Both the position numbers and the translations under genes were made by a program. Shown piece by piece: positions 43,244 to 52,782 of a DNA stretch of 64,000 nucleotides; the stretch's first letter is position 1, and each line of letters begins with the position of its first letter. Origin of the DNA: Streptomyces xanthii. Lineage in GTDB: Bacteria > Actinomycetota > Actinomycetes > Streptomycetales > Streptomycetaceae. A model generated the notes under the pieces. That model had not been told where the DNA came from. It worked only from the letters and a program-made list of their open reading frames with translations, and made no database searches. The DNA is taken from contig NZ_CP061281.1 of assembly GCF_014621695.1 (NCBI RefSeq), positions 3,162,001 through 3,226,000 of the forward strand. Reading direction: 5' to 3'.

Positions 43244-43975
43244 TCAGACCGCGGCCGGGTCCTCCTCGGTGAGGAGGTTGCGGGTGCGGTTCGGGTCGAC
43301 CGGAATGCCGGGGCCCATCGTGGTGGTGATGGCGGCCTTCTTGATGTAGCGACCCTTGGCGGCGGACGGCTTCAGACGGAGGATCTCCTCCAGGGCCGCG
43401 CCGTAGTTCTCCACCAGCTTGGTGTCGTCGAAGGACGCCTTGCCGATGATGAAGTGCAGGTTCGAGTGCTTGTCGACGCGGAACTCGATCTTGCCACCCT
43501 TGATCTCGTTCACGGCCTTGGCCACGTCCGGGGTCACGGTGCCGGTCTTCGGGTTCGGCATGAGGCCACGGGGACCGAGCACGCGGCCGAGGCGGCCGAC
43601 CTTGCCCATGAGGTCCGGCGTGGCGACGACGGCGTCGAACTCGTTCAGGCGCTGGCCCTTGGAGATCTCGTCGATGAGCTCGTCGGAGCCGACGATGTCG
43701 GCGCCGGCGGCCTCCGCGGCCGCAGCACGGTCACCGGTCGCGAAGACCAGGACCCGGGCGGTCTTGCCGGTGCCGTGCGGGAGGTTCACGGTGCCACGGA
43801 CCATCTGGTCGGCCTTGCGCGGGTCAACGCCCAGGCGGAAGGCGACCTCGACGGTGCCGTCGAACTTCGTCGCGGAGGTCTCCTTGGCGAGACGGACGGC
43901 CTCGAGCGGGGCGTAGAGCTTGTCCCGGTCGATCTTGGCGTCCGCAGCGCGGAGAGTCTTGCTGCGCTTGCTCAC
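43244..43975 (-). CDS. rplA: 50S ribosomal protein L1
   Basis: L1 forms the mobile stalk at the E site. The GTG at 43975 has AGGAG upstream and gives 243 aa, the family length. The open frame runs 18 codons further upstream without L1 similarity. [20 protein letters not shown] and the rRNA-binding [20 protein letters not shown] region are conserved. In E. coli L1 represses rplK-rplA through its leader. Confidence 0.98.
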   Translation of the reverse strand: MSKRSKTLRAADAKIDRDKLYAPLEAVRLAKETSATKFDGTVEVAFRLGVDPRKADQMVRGTVNLPHGTGKTARVLVFATGDRAAAAEAAGADIVGSDELIDEISKGQRLNEFDAVVATPDLMGKVGRLGRVLGPRGLMPNPKTGTVTPDVAKAVNEIKGGKIEFRVDKHSNLHFIIGKASFDDTKLVENYGAALEEILRLKPSAAKGRYIKKAAITTTMGPGIPVDPNRTRNLLTEEDPAAV

Positions 43976-44056
43976 TACTGCTCCTGTGTGTCTGAGGAGT
44001 CGTGGTGTGGGCCGAGCAGGCCCTACCACGGTGTTCTACTGCTTACGGGGGTGAGG

Positions 44057-44491
44057 TCAGCCCTCGACCGTGATGCCCATGGAACGGGCGGTGCCGGCGA
44101 TGATCTTGGACGCGGCGTCCAGGTCATTGGCGTTGAGGTCGGGCATCTTCGTGGTGGCGATCTCGCGGACCTGCGCCTCGGTGATCTTGGCGACCTTGGT
44201 CTTGTGCGGCTCGCCGGAGCCCTTCTCGACACCAGCGGCCTTGAGGATCATCTTCGCGGCCGGCGGGGTCTTGGTGATGAAGGTGAAGGAACGGTCTTCG
44301 TAGACCGTGATCTCCACCGGGATGACCCAACCGCGCTGCGACTCGGTCGCGGCGTTGTAGGCCTTGCAGAACTCCATGATGTTCACGCCGTGCTGGCCCA
44401 GCGCGGGGCCGACCGGCGGAGCCGGGTTGGCGGCGCCGGCCTGGATCTGGAGCTTGATGAGCCCCGTGACCTTCTTCTTCTTGGGAGGCAT
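44057..44491 (-). CDS. rplK: 50S ribosomal protein L11
   Basis: L11 has 144 aa, binds the GTPase centre of 23S rRNA and is needed for RelA activation. [20 protein letters not shown] and the C-terminal rRNA-binding domain ([20 protein letters not shown]) are canonical. The Pro-rich switch near [16 protein letters not shown] is intact; this is the thiopeptide-interaction region. It is preceded by the nusG terminator, so it starts a new transcript. Confidence 0.98.
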
Positions 44492-44612
44492 GTGCTCTCT
44501 CTCCGGGTCTTAGTGAGAGTGTTCAGCCGCCACCCGTGTTCGATGATCGTCCTGATCATCCGGATGGAGGCATACCGCACAAAGATAACGGGTATCCCTG
44601 CGTGGCTAAAAA

Positions 44613-44658
44613 CCGAGCAGGTCAGACCGGCTTTTGAGAGCCCGTCTGACCTGTTCGG
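44613..44658 (-). terminator. Terminator of nusG
   Basis: Arms 44613-44627 and 44644-44658 pair over 15 nt with one mismatch, and an inner GGCT/AGCC pairing extends the stem. On the minus strand TTTTTAG follows directly, as in intrinsic terminators. Confidence 0.85.
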
Positions 44659-44689
44659 AAGCGGTGTGCCCAGAAGGTTCTAGTAGCGA

Positions 44690-45571
44690 CTAGTTCTTCT
44701 GGATCTGGTCGAAGCTGAGCTCGACCGGGGTCTCGCGGCCGAAGATCTCGACGAGGCCCTTGACCTTCTTCGAGTCGGCGTTGATCTCGTTGATCGTGGC
44801 CTGCAGCGTGGCGAACGGACCGTCGGTGACGGTGACCGAGTCGCCCACCTCGAAGTCCAGGACCTCGACGGTGACCTTGCGGGCCGGAGCCGGCTTGCCC
44901 TCGGCCTCGGCGGCCTCGCGGGCGGCCTTCTCCTCGGCCTCCGGGGCGAGCATCTTGACGATCTCGTCCAGGGTCAGCGGGTACGGGTCGTAGGCGTTGC
45001 CCACGAAGCCGGTGACGCCGGGGGTGTTGCGGACGACGCCCCAGGACTCGTTCGTCAGGTCCATGCGGACGAGCACGTAGCCGGGCAGCTTGTTCTGCCG
45101 GACGTTCTTGCGCTCGCCGTTCTTGATCTGGACGATCTCTTCCTCGGGGACCTCGGCCTGGTAGATGAAGTCCTCGACGTTCAGCGAGACGGCACGCTGC
45201 TCCAGGTTCGCCTTCACGCGCTTCTCGTAGCCCGCGTAGGTGTGGATCACGTACCACTCGCCCGGGAGACCGCGCAGCTCGTCACGGAGGGCGGCGATCG
45301 GGTCGACCGGCGCCTGCTCCTCCTCGGACTCCTCGTCCTCGACGGCGGCGTCCTCGTCGGCCTCGGCGTCGACGGTCTCGTCCTCGGCGGCCTCGGCCTC
45401 GTCGGCTTCCTCGACGACCTCGAGGGCGGCCTCTTCGGCGGGCTCGCCGGCGGCGATGTCGGCAGCTTCGGCCTGGTCCGGGTCCTCGGAGTCCGCCGCC
45501 TCGACGATGTCGAGCTGGTCCTCCACGGACTCCGCCGACTCGATGGCGTCGTTCAGGTTCGGGTCAGACAC
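44690..45571 (-). CDS. nusG: Transcription termination/antitermination factor NusG
   Basis: NusG binds RNA polymerase through its NGN domain and couples it to Rho or ribosomes. It has 293 aa. The NGN domain is about residues 105-200 ([20 protein letters not shown] ...) and the KOW domain about 235-290 ([20 protein letters not shown]). The first ~90 residues are an acidic, low-complexity extension of Glu, Asp and Ala that E. coli NusG lacks. It follows secE and ends at a clear terminator. Confidence 0.98.
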   Translation of the reverse strand: MSDPNLNDAIESAESVEDQLDIVEAADSEDPDQAEAADIAAGEPAEEAALEVVEEADEAEAAEDETVDAEADEDAAVEDEESEEEQAPVDPIAALRDELRGLPGEWYVIHTYAGYEKRVKANLEQRAVSLNVEDFIYQAEVPEEEIVQIKNGERKNVRQNKLPGYVLVRMDLTNESWGVVRNTPGVTGFVGNAYDPYPLTLDEIVKMLAPEAEEKAAREAAEAEGKPAPARKVTVEVLDFEVGDSVTVTDGPFATLQATINEINADSKKVKGLVEIFGRETPVELSFDQIQKN

Positions 45572-45610
45572 GGTGGCTGCTTCTTCCTGGATACATAGGG
45601 GTGGAACGCG

Positions 45611-45646
45611 CGAAAGGGGCGCCGGACACGGCGCCCTCCGCTTTCG
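45611..45646 (-). other. Stem-loop between secE and nusG
   Basis: CGAAAG (45611-45616) pairs with CTTTCG (45641-45646), and inside it 45617-45624 pairs with 45629-45636. The stem is interrupted by an unpaired TCCG. It lies between the secE stop and the nusG start and may limit readthrough. Confidence 0.6.
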
Positions 45647-45648
45647 GC

Positions 45649-45936
45649 TCAGCCGAAGATGTACTTGATGAGATGGCTGAACCCATAGTCAATCACGGTG
45701 ACCAGACCGATCATGATGACGACGAACACGATCACCACGGTGGTGTACGTCGAGAGCTGACTACGCGTCGGCCAGACGACCTTGCGGAGTTCCGCGACGA
45801 TCTGGCGGTAGAAGAGTGCGAGGCGGCCGAAGGGGCCCTTCTTGCCGCGCTTGCCGCCCTTGCGGGCCTTCTTCTTGGACTCCGGCGCCTCGTCCTGGGC
45901 ATCAGGCATGTCGATGGAGCCCACGGCGTCCGTCAC
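45649..45936 (-). CDS. secE: Preprotein translocase subunit SecE
   Basis: SecE has 95 aa and one membrane segment near the C-terminus ([20 protein letters not shown]). It stabilises SecY. The GTG at 45936 has AGGTGAGG upstream. A basic Lys/Gly-rich segment ([14 protein letters not shown]) precedes the conserved [19 protein letters not shown] hinge. It is co-directional with nusG, as in most bacteria. Confidence 0.96.
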   Translation of the reverse strand: MTDAVGSIDMPDAQDEAPESKKKARKGGKRGKKGPFGRLALFYRQIVAELRKVVWPTRSQLSTYTTVVIVFVVIMIGLVTVIDYGFSHLIKYIFG

Positions 45937-46043
45937 TCGTCCTCACCTGATTCCGGGTCGTGGCCGTGCCGCGCCCGGTTGAGCCGCACGGCGGTGCATT
46001 GCAGTACGTACATGCGCACACATCCTGGCGATGGAGTGTGTAG

Positions 46044-46116
46044 CAGGGCCGGAGGGACTTGAACCCCCAACCGCTGGTTTTGGAGACCAGTGCTCTACCA
46101 ATTGAGCTACGACCCT
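46044..46116 (-). tRNA. tRNA-Trp (CCA)
   Basis: The 73-nt cloverleaf has acceptor arms AGGGTCG and CGGCCCT with a G discriminator. The anticodon CCA is in CTGGTCTCCAAAACCAG, and the T arm GGGGGTTCAAGTCCCTC is complete. CCA is not encoded. Confidence 0.97.
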
Positions 46117-46329
46117 TTGCTTCCCCCAACGTACCGCATCCTCCCGATTGCACGGTGTGTGCTCGGAAAGCGCGGCCGGTGAAGGCCAACGAGCAGTGAG
46201 TGTACGTGTTCCGAGGGCCTCCGTCGAACGGATACGGACCAGAAGTGGATCTACACCTGATCGTCAGGTGATCGTCCGGTCCGTGAAACCCGTGTGCCGG
46301 GCGGCTTTCCGGTCTGGAACGATGGGTTC

Positions 46330-47568
46330 ATGAGCGCTGCTGCTACTCCTTCGTCCTCGCCCACCGAGCGCCGGGTCTCCGCCCGGATCGGCGCGATCTC
46401 CGAGTCCGCGACCCTCGCTGTCGACGCCAAGGCCAAGGCCCTCAAGGCCGCCGGGCGTCCGGTCATCGGCTTCGGCGCGGGTGAGCCCGACTTCCCCACC
46501 CCGGACTACATCGTCGAAGCGGCCGTCGAGGCCTGCAAGAACCCGAAGTACCACCGCTACACGCCGGCCGGCGGCCTGCCCGAGCTCAAGGCCGCGATCG
46601 CCGCGAAGACGCTGCGCGACTCCGGCTACGAGCCCGAGGCCGCCGAGATCCTGGTCACCAACGGCGGCAAGCAGGCCATCTACGAGGCCTTCGCCGCGAT
46701 CCTCGACCCGGGGGACGAGGTCATCGTCCCGGCCCCGTACTGGACGACGTACCCGGAGTCGATCCGTCTCGCCGGCGGTGTCCCGGTCGAGGTCGTCGCC
46801 GACGAGACGACCGGCTACCGCGTCTCGGTGGAGCAGCTCGAGGCCGCGCGCACGGAGAAGACCAAGGTCGTCCTCTTCGTGTCGCCGTCGAACCCGACGG
46901 GCGCGGTCTACAGCCGTGAGGACGCCGAGGCCATCGGCCGCTGGGCGCTCGAGCACGGCCTGTGGGTCATGACGGACGAGATCTACGAGCACCTGGTCTA
47001 CGGGGACGCGGAGTTCACGTCGCTGCCCGCGCTCCTGCCCGAGCTGCGCGACAAGTGCATCGTGGTGAACGGCGTGGCCAAGACGTACGCGATGACCGGC
47101 TGGCGCGTGGGGTGGATCATCGGCCCGAAGGACGTGGTGAAGGCCGCGACGAACCTGCAGTCGCACGCCACCTCCAACGTGTCGAACGTGGCGCAGGCCG
47201 CCGCCATCGCCGCCGTCTCCGGCGACCTGACCGCCGTCGAGAAGATGCGTGAGGCCTTCGACCGGCGCCGCAAGACGATCGTGCGGATGCTCAACGAGAT
47301 CGACGGCTTCGTCTGCCCCGAGCCGGAGGGCGCGTTCTACGCGTACCCGTCGGTGAAGGGTCTGCTCGGCAAGGAGATCCGCGGCAAGCGTCCGCAGACC
47401 TCGGTCGAGCTGGCGGCGCTCATCCTGGAGGAGGCCGAGGTCGCGGTGGTTCCGGGCGAGGCCTTCGGCACGCCGGGTTACCTGCGTCTGTCGTACGCGC
47501 TGGGCGACGAGGACCTCGTCGAGGGCGTCTCGCGCGTCCAGAAGCTGCTGGCCGAGGCGCGCGACTAG
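46330..47568 (+). CDS. Class I aminotransferase (aspartate/prephenate type)
   Basis: This PLP enzyme has 412 aa from ATG 46330; the frame extends 12 codons upstream. [20 protein letters not shown] and the PLP lysine Lys251 in [16 protein letters not shown] are typical of the AspC/PatA group. The Arg in the C-terminal [15 protein letters not shown] binds the substrate carboxylate. It probably transfers amino groups between aspartate or prephenate and 2-oxoglutarate. It is divergent from tRNA-Trp and secE. Confidence 0.92.
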   Translation: MSAAATPSSSPTERRVSARIGAISESATLAVDAKAKALKAAGRPVIGFGAGEPDFPTPDYIVEAAVEACKNPKYHRYTPAGGLPELKAAIAAKTLRDSGYEPEAAEILVTNGGKQAIYEAFAAILDPGDEVIVPAPYWTTYPESIRLAGGVPVEVVADETTGYRVSVEQLEAARTEKTKVVLFVSPSNPTGAVYSREDAEAIGRWALEHGLWVMTDEIYEHLVYGDAEFTSLPALLPELRDKCIVVNGVAKTYAMTGWRVGWIIGPKDVVKAATNLQSHATSNVSNVAQAAAIAAVSGDLTAVEKMREAFDRRRKTIVRMLNEIDGFVCPEPEGAFYAYPSVKGLLGKEIRGKRPQTSVELAALILEEAEVAVVPGEAFGTPGYLRLSYALGDEDLVEGVSRVQKLLAEARD

Positions 47569-47705
47569 TCCGTGCTTCCGCCTGGGCGGGCCGTCCCCTT
47601 CGGGGGGCGGCCCGCTTTCTTGTGCGTCCGGTTGTTTGTTCGCTGTCGGCCCCGAACGGGGAAAGGCGCTACCGGTACGACCGGTGTGTGCGGCAGGATC
47701 ACTGG

Positions 47706-48728
47706 ATGGAGCGTGTAGCACGTGATGTACGTCAGTTGCCGAAGGCCCATCTGCACCTGCACTTCACCGGGTCGATGCGGCCCACGACCCTGCTGGAGCT
47801 GGCCGACAAGTACGGCGTGCGGCTGCCCGACGCGCTGACCGGCGCGGAGCCGCCGAAGCTGCGGGCGACCGACGAGCGCGGCTGGTTCCGTTTCCAGCGG
47901 CTCTACGACGCGGCGCGTTCCTGTCTGCGGGAGCCCGAGGACATCCAGCGTCTGGTGCGCGAGGCCGCCGAGGAGGACCTGGCGGACGGCTCGGGCTGGC
48001 TGGAGATCCAGGTCGACCCGACCTCGTACGCGCCGCGCCTGGGCGGGCTCATCCCTGCGCTCGAGGTCATCCTGGACGCGGTCGACCGGGCCTCGCGGGA
48101 CACCGGGCTCGGGATGCGCGTGCTGGTCGCGGCGAACCGGATGAAGCACCCCCTGGACGCCCGCACACTGGCCCGGCTGGCGGTGCGGTACGCGGACCGG
48201 GGAATCGTCGGTTTCGGGCTCTCCAACGACGAACGGCGCGGCATGGCGCGGGACTTCGACCGGGCCTTCCACATCGCGCGCGAGGGCGGGCTGCTGTCCG
48301 CGCCGCACGGGGGCGAGCTGACCGGCCCGTCGTCGGTGCGGGACTGCCTGGACGACCTGGACGCCACCCGGATCGGGCACGGGGTGCGGGCGGCCGAGGA
48401 CCCGCGTCTGCTCAAGCGGCTCGCCGACCGCGGGGTGACCTGTGAGGTGTGCCCCGCGTCCAATGTGGCGCTCGGCGTCTACGAGAAGCCCGAGGACGTG
48501 CCACTGCGCCCGCTCTTCGAGGCCGGGGTGCCGATGGCGCTGGGCGCGGACGACCCGCTGCTGTTCGGTTCGCGTCTGGCCGCCCAGTACGAGATCGCGC
48601 GGCGCCACCACGACTTCTCGGACGCGGAACTGGCCGAGCTGGCGCGGCAGTCGGTGCGGGGCTCGGCGGCGCCGGAGGATGTCAGGCAGCGGCTCCTGGG
48701 CGGCATCGACGCCTGGCTGACGGCCTGA
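47706..48728 (+). CDS. Adenosine deaminase-family protein
   Basis: This 340-aa enzyme should hydrolytically deaminate adenosine or a related 6-aminopurine. The zinc ligands are present: His-x-His in KAHLHLHFTGS near residue 17, His in the HGGELTG block, and the DD of GADDPLLF. The catalytic Glu is in HGGE and the second His in RIGHGVRAAEDP. The ATG at 47706 has no strong ribosome-binding site; frames upstream lack family similarity. Its substrate may differ from adenosine, since several Streptomyces paralogues exist. Confidence 0.88.
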   Translation: MERVARDVRQLPKAHLHLHFTGSMRPTTLLELADKYGVRLPDALTGAEPPKLRATDERGWFRFQRLYDAARSCLREPEDIQRLVREAAEEDLADGSGWLEIQVDPTSYAPRLGGLIPALEVILDAVDRASRDTGLGMRVLVAANRMKHPLDARTLARLAVRYADRGIVGFGLSNDERRGMARDFDRAFHIAREGGLLSAPHGGELTGPSSVRDCLDDLDATRIGHGVRAAEDPRLLKRLADRGVTCEVCPASNVALGVYEKPEDVPLRPLFEAGVPMALGADDPLLFGSRLAAQYEIARRHHDFSDAELAELARQSVRGSAAPEDVRQRLLGGIDAWLTA

Positions 48729-48770
48729 GGGCCGATCCGCGCGGGTTGAGGCCTTCGGGGCAGCTCTTCA

Positions 48771-48844
48771 AAGGCTCTTAAGGGCTCTTAAGGGCTCTTA
48801 AGGGCTCTTCAAGGGCTTCAGGTCTTCAGGTCTTCAGGTCTTCA
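48771..48844. repeat. Two tandem short repeats between the deaminase and TetR genes
   Basis: The 10-mer AGGGCTCTTA occurs four times with small changes at 48771-48810. The 8-mer GGTCTTCA occurs three times perfectly at 48821-48844. The second repeat runs into the TetR stop codon. On the minus strand it places TGA every 8 nt, closing all three frames. Confidence 0.85.
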
Positions 48845-49447
48845 GGGCGCGATCCCGCCGAGCAGGGTGCGCGCCAGGCCCGTGGCGAAGGCGTCCAGGG
48901 ACTGCGGCGGCTTGCGGTCGGGCGACATGTCGTAGGCGAAGGCTCGCTGGGCGCAGGCGCCCAGGAGGAGCGAGGCGGCCGCGTAGGTGTCGGCGTCTGG
49001 GGCGACGCGGCCGGCGGCCTGTTCGGCGCGCAGGTAGGCGTCCAGGCCCTGGATCGGCTTGTGCGGGCCCGAGCCGAGGCCGCGCAGGATGTCTTCGTGG
49101 CGGCGCTTGAGCTGCGGCTCGGCATACAGGGACGCGGCCATCGGGAAGGTCTCCTCGTAGAAGAGGGCCGCCTCGCGCGCGATGTCGGTGAGGTTCTCCT
49201 CGACCGTGCGGTCGGGGTTCGCGACGCCCTCGGTGAGCCGGCTCAGGAGGGAGCCGAGCTTCGGGAGGCGCTCGTGGAGCACCGTGACGAAGAGCTCCTC
49301 CTTGTTGGCGAAGTACTTGTAGAGCGCGGCTTCGGAGCAGCCCGCAGCCTGGGCGATCGCCTTCGTGGTGGTGCGGGCGAGGCCGATGCTCAGCATGAGG
49401 TCGTGAGCGGCGTCGACGATGCGGACGCGGGCCGGCTTCTGGTCCAT
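48842..49447 (-). CDS. TetR-family transcriptional regulator
   Basis: This 201-aa regulator has an N-terminal helix-turn-helix (ARTTTKAIAQAAGCSEAALY, about residues 24-43) followed by a ligand-binding domain. It is divergent from the NAD(P)-binding gene. The 124-nt gap holds two matching palindromes, so it probably represses itself and that gene and responds to an unknown ligand. Confidence 0.92.
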   Translation of the reverse strand: MDQKPARVRIVDAAHDLMLSIGLARTTTKAIAQAAGCSEAALYKYFANKEELFVTVLHERLPKLGSLLSRLTEGVANPDRTVEENLTDIAREAALFYEETFPMAASLYAEPQLKRRHEDILRGLGSGPHKPIQGLDAYLRAEQAAGRVAPDADTYAAASLLLGACAQRAFAYDMSPDRKPPQSLDAFATGLARTLLGGIAP

Positions 49448-49469
49448 GCGGATTCCAACCAGGCTTGAC

Positions 49470-49489
49470 GGGTGAGCGAGTGCTCACCC
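49470..49489. promoter_or_regulatory. Palindromic operator 1 of the TetR/reductase pair
   Basis: GGGTGAGC-GAGT-GCTCACCC is a perfect inverted repeat. A second copy of similar form lies at 49506-49525. A TTGACG -35-like sequence at 49465-49470 touches it. Confidence 0.75.
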
Positions 49490-49505
49490 ACTCTAGTGGG
49501 TACGG

Positions 49506-49525
49506 GGGTGAGTGAACACTCACCC
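49506..49525. promoter_or_regulatory. Palindromic operator 2 of the TetR/reductase pair
   Basis: GGGTGAGT-GAAC-ACTCACCC is a perfect inverted repeat, 36 bp centre to centre from operator 1. Both arms resemble TetR-family half-sites. Confidence 0.75.
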
Positions 49526-49571
49526 ACCCGCACGTTCTGATCTTGCACGTGACGCGCACTGGAGGCATCCC

Positions 49572-50204
49572 ATGAAGCTCACGGTTTTCGGCGCGACGGG
49601 CGGCGTCGGACAGGAGATCGTCCGCCAGGCGCTGGCCGCCGGGCACGAGGTCACGGCGGTGGTGCGGGACCCCGCGCGGTTCACCGTGGCCGGTGACCGC
49701 CTGGAGGTCTTCCGCGCGGACCTGCGCGACCCGCAGGCGCTGCGCCCCGCGGTGGCCGGGCGCGACGCGGTGCTCTCCGGGCTCGGCGCCCGCAAGCGGG
49801 CGGACGCGGGGGTCGCGGCCCGGCTCACGCGCGCGGTGCTGGAGGCGATGGAGGCCGAGGGCACGCGGCGCCTGGTGGTCGTGAGCGCGGGCCCGGTCGG
49901 CCCGCAGCCCGCGGACTCGCCGCTCTCGGACCGGATCGCCATGAAGATCGTCAGCAGCGTCCTCAAGGACATCTACGTCGATCTGGCCGCCATGGAGGCG
50001 GAGCTGGCCGCCAGCGCCACCGACTGGACCTCGGTGCGCCCGCCCCGCCTCCAGGACAAGCCGGTGACCGGCGTCTACCGGACGGTCGTAGGCGGCTTCC
50101 CGCGCTCGGGGCGCTTCCTGGGCCGGGCGGACGTGGCCCACGCGATGCTGTCGGCCGTCGACGACGCGGCGACCGTGAAGCAGGGCGTGGGCGTGGCGTA
50201 CTAG
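49572..50204 (+). CDS. NAD(P)-binding Rossmann protein (atypical SDR)
   Basis: This 210-aa protein starts at ATG 49572 with GATGGVGQEIVRQALAAGHE, the GxxGxxG dinucleotide motif of NAD(P)H-binding NmrA-like reductases. The conserved SAGPVG and RPPRL motifs follow. It belongs to the NAD(P)H-binding family often controlled by a divergent TetR. It may detoxify a quinone or other electrophile. The 3-prime end overlaps the convergent TPR-membrane gene by 4 nt. Confidence 0.85.
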   Translation: MKLTVFGATGGVGQEIVRQALAAGHEVTAVVRDPARFTVAGDRLEVFRADLRDPQALRPAVAGRDAVLSGLGARKRADAGVAARLTRAVLEAMEAEGTRRLVVVSAGPVGPQPADSPLSDRIAMKIVSSVLKDIYVDLAAMEAELAASATDWTSVRPPRLQDKPVTGVYRTVVGGFPRSGRFLGRADVAHAMLSAVDDAATVKQGVGVAY

Positions 50205-51616
50205 GCGGCCTCGGAGTCCCGCGGGCGCAGGACGGCCTGTCGGAGCGCGCGGGCGGTGCGGGCCAGGGAGTCCCGGCCCTGGGCCTCGCCCGGGACCAGG
50301 ACGACGCCGACGCTGCCCTTGTCTGCCCAGGCGCACATCGAGAGCGTGCCCGTGCCGTTCCCGTGGACGAAGCATTCGAGCCGGCCGCCGAGCGGGCCCG
50401 GGGACGCGCTCCAGCTGTCTCGCAGGCTGAGCCCGGCGAACCCGAGATCGTCGAGTCCCGCGAACAGGTCGTCCGGGTCCTCGGCGTGGAGGTCGCCGGT
50501 CGCGCCCACGACGGCGACGGCTCGGGCGGAGTCGCGATCGCCCTCTCCGTAGACGCCCGAGAACGACTGCGCCCCGCGCGGGAGCGTGGTCCCGGCCAGG
50601 TACGTCTCCAGCTCGTCCGCCATCGGGGCGTTCGGGCGCAACGGCATCCCCTGGAAGCTGCGCGGGACGGCCGCCCTGTAGTGCGGGTAGTCCGTCGCCC
50701 GCGCGTACTGCCATGTGGCCGTGCCGGCGATCGCGCACACCGCCACCACGAAGGTGAGCGCCAGCATCGTCCGCTCGCGGCGCGTGGGCGGGGGCACGTC
50801 CGGGGCGCCCGGCGCGGGCAGCCCGGTGTCGGCGGGCATGCGCCGCTCGGCCCGTCTGCGCGCGCCCCGCAGCAGCGACTGCTCGAGCCGTACCGGGACG
50901 ACCGCGATCAGCGCCCACAGTCCCGCGGTCAGGGGCAGGTGCAGGAGCGGCAGGGCCAGCATCCAGGCGGACACGAGGGAGCAGATGATCAGCGCGGTGC
51001 GGTAGGGCGCGCGCAGGGTCGCGCGGACGAGGCTGAGGTGGCCGTAGGGGCGCTCCAGCGCGGTGAGCGTCTCGGCGCGTACGGCGAGCCGCCGGTCGTG
51101 CGGCCAGGCCCCGGCGGCCTCCCGGGCCTGCGCGGCCAGGACGGCGAGGTCCACGCCGCTGTCCAGGGCGGTCTTGACGTCGTGGCGCTGGACGTGGACC
51201 TGGGAGGCGGGGCGCGGCGCGCCGCTCTGTGCTGTCGCCGCCAGTCGCCCGGCCTGTGGTGAATCCGGGGCGAGCTCCCTCAGGCGGTCGGCGGCCCGCT
51301 GCCCCCGGGCGCGGCGGCCGGGCTGGTCCATGACGTCACCGGCGAGGCCGAACTCGGCGTACGCGGCGAGCAGCTCGAGGTCGTCCGGGAAGGCGTCGAG
51401 CCCCGCGCGGTAGGCCCGCTCGGCCTCCGCGTCGTGGTCGTCCTCGTCCTCGGCGGCGTGCGCGCGGCCCAGGACGAGGTAGAGGCCGGCCTGCGGCCCC
51501 TCCTGGTCGAGGCCCGTCCGCGCGGTCTCCCGCGCCTGTCTCAGCTCCCCCGCGCGCAGCAGCAGCTCGGCGCGCTCGTGTGCGGGCAGCACGGACTGCC
51601 CGCTGTTCTCCTGCAT
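50201..51616 (-). CDS. TPR-type membrane protein
   Basis: This 471-aa protein has an N-terminal helical-repeat part (residues about 8-130) of tetratricopeptide type. Three membrane segments follow, two near 218-255 (LIICSLVSAWMLALPLLHLP ...) and one near 290-312 (LALTFVVAVCAIAGTATWQY). The C-terminal ~150 residues are extracellular or cytosolic and contain several Gly/Asp loops. I do not recognise the family. It may be a scaffold at the membrane. Its start is the ATG at 51616. Confidence 0.75.
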   Translation of the reverse strand: MQENSGQSVLPAHERAELLLRAGELRQARETARTGLDQEGPQAGLYLVLGRAHAAEDEDDHDAEAERAYRAGLDAFPDDLELLAAYAEFGLAGDVMDQPGRRARGQRAADRLRELAPDSPQAGRLAATAQSGAPRPASQVHVQRHDVKTALDSGVDLAVLAAQAREAAGAWPHDRRLAVRAETLTALERPYGHLSLVRATLRAPYRTALIICSLVSAWMLALPLLHLPLTAGLWALIAVVPVRLEQSLLRGARRRAERRMPADTGLPAPGAPDVPPPTRRERTMLALTFVVAVCAIAGTATWQYARATDYPHYRAAVPRSFQGMPLRPNAPMADELETYLAGTTLPRGAQSFSGVYGEGDRDSARAVAVVGATGDLHAEDPDDLFAGLDDLGFAGLSLRDSWSASPGPLGGRLECFVHGNGTGTLSMCAWADKGSVGVVLVPGEAQGRDSLARTARALRQAVLRPRDSEAA

Positions 51617-51708
51617 CTGTGGTCCCCACCCCTGATGTGCGTGCCGAGCGTCTCGACGCCGTCACTATCGGGGGCGACCGTCCCTGCGGTCAATGGGACA
51701 GTCGCAGG

Positions 51709-52764
51709 TCAGAGCCGCACGCCGACCGTCACCGGCTCGTTGACCAGGGTCACGCCGAACGCCTCGTGGACGCCGGCGACGACCTCGCGGGCGAGGGTGA
51801 GGAGGTCCTCGGTGGTGGCCTCCCCGCGGTTGGTGAGGGCGAGGGTGTGCTTGGTGGAGATGCGGGCGGGGCCGGTGCCGTAGCCCTTGGTGAAGCCCGC
51901 CTTGTCGATCAGCCAGGCCGCCGAGGTCTTGGTCAGGCCCTCCCCCGCGGGGAACGCGGGTGCCTTGGCGTCCGGGCCGAGCCGCTCCGCCACGCGCGCG
52001 TGGAAGGCGGCGAACTCGGGCTCGGTGAGGATCGGGTTGGTGAAGAACGAGCCGGCCGACCACGTGTCGTGGTCCTCCGGGTCGAGCACCATGCCCTTGC
52101 CGGCGCGCAGCTTCAGGACGGTCTCGCGGGCGGTGGCGGCCGGGACGCGGTCGCCGGCCTCGACGCCGAGGGTGCGGGCGGTCTCGGGGTACTTGATGGG
52201 CGCGCTCAGGCCGCCCGCGTCCTCCAGCTCGAAGCGGACGCGCAGGACCACGTAGCGGTCCGGTTCGGCCTTGAAGCGGCTGTGCCGGTACGAGAAGGCG
52301 CATTCCGCGTTCGGGATCACGACGGTCTCGCCCGCGGCGCGGTCGTAGGCGACGACCTCGGTGATCGTGGAGGAGACCTCCTGGCCGTACGCCCCCACGT
52401 TCTGGATCGGCGTCGCGCCCGCGGAGCCGGGGATGCCGGCGAGGCACTCGATGCCCGCGAGGCCGGCCTCGACGGTGCGGGCGACGGCGTCGGTCCACAC
52501 CTCTCCGGCGGCCAGCTCCAGGCGGGTGCCGTCCAGGGAGAAGCCCTGGGTGGCGATGCGCAGGGCGGTGCCCGCGAAGCCCTGGTCGCCGATGACGAGG
52601 TTGCTGCCGCCGCCGACGATCAGCAGCGGGGTGCCCGCGGCGTCGGCCTCGCGCACGGCGTCGACCACCTCGGCGTCGGTCGTCGCGGTGATCAGCCGGG
52701 TGGCGGGCCCGCCGAGCCTGAACGTGGTCAGGGGGGCGAGGGGGGCGTCGTGGAGTTCCTGCAC
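51709..52764 (-). CDS. murB: UDP-N-acetylenolpyruvoylglucosamine reductase
   Basis: MurB makes UDP-MurNAc by NADPH-dependent reduction in peptidoglycan synthesis. It has 351 aa from GTG 52764. The FAD-binding GGGSNLVIGDQGFAGTALRI, the catalytic region GIPGSAGATPIQNVGAYGQE with YRHSRFKAE, and the C-terminal NRGEATTEDLLTLA are all present. No ribosome-binding site is visible before GTG (the flanking sequence is CCCTTGGGCGC), so it may be leaderless. The upstream terminator of the DUF3291-like gene supports a separate transcript. Confidence 0.93.
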   Translation of the reverse strand: MQELHDAPLAPLTTFRLGGPATRLITATTDAEVVDAVREADAAGTPLLIVGGGSNLVIGDQGFAGTALRIATQGFSLDGTRLELAAGEVWTDAVARTVEAGLAGIECLAGIPGSAGATPIQNVGAYGQEVSSTITEVVAYDRAAGETVVIPNAECAFSYRHSRFKAEPDRYVVLRVRFELEDAGGLSAPIKYPETARTLGVEAGDRVPAATARETVLKLRAGKGMVLDPEDHDTWSAGSFFTNPILTEPEFAAFHARVAERLGPDAKAPAFPAGEGLTKTSAAWLIDKAGFTKGYGTGPARISTKHTLALTNRGEATTEDLLTLAREVVAGVHEAFGVTLVNEPVTVGVRL

Positions 52765-52782
52765 GCGCCCAAGGGTACGAGA

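Noticed and set aside
48771..48844. Tandem repeats as a possible CRISPR array
   Set aside because: The units are 8-10 bp and contiguous, without spacers. No cas genes are present.
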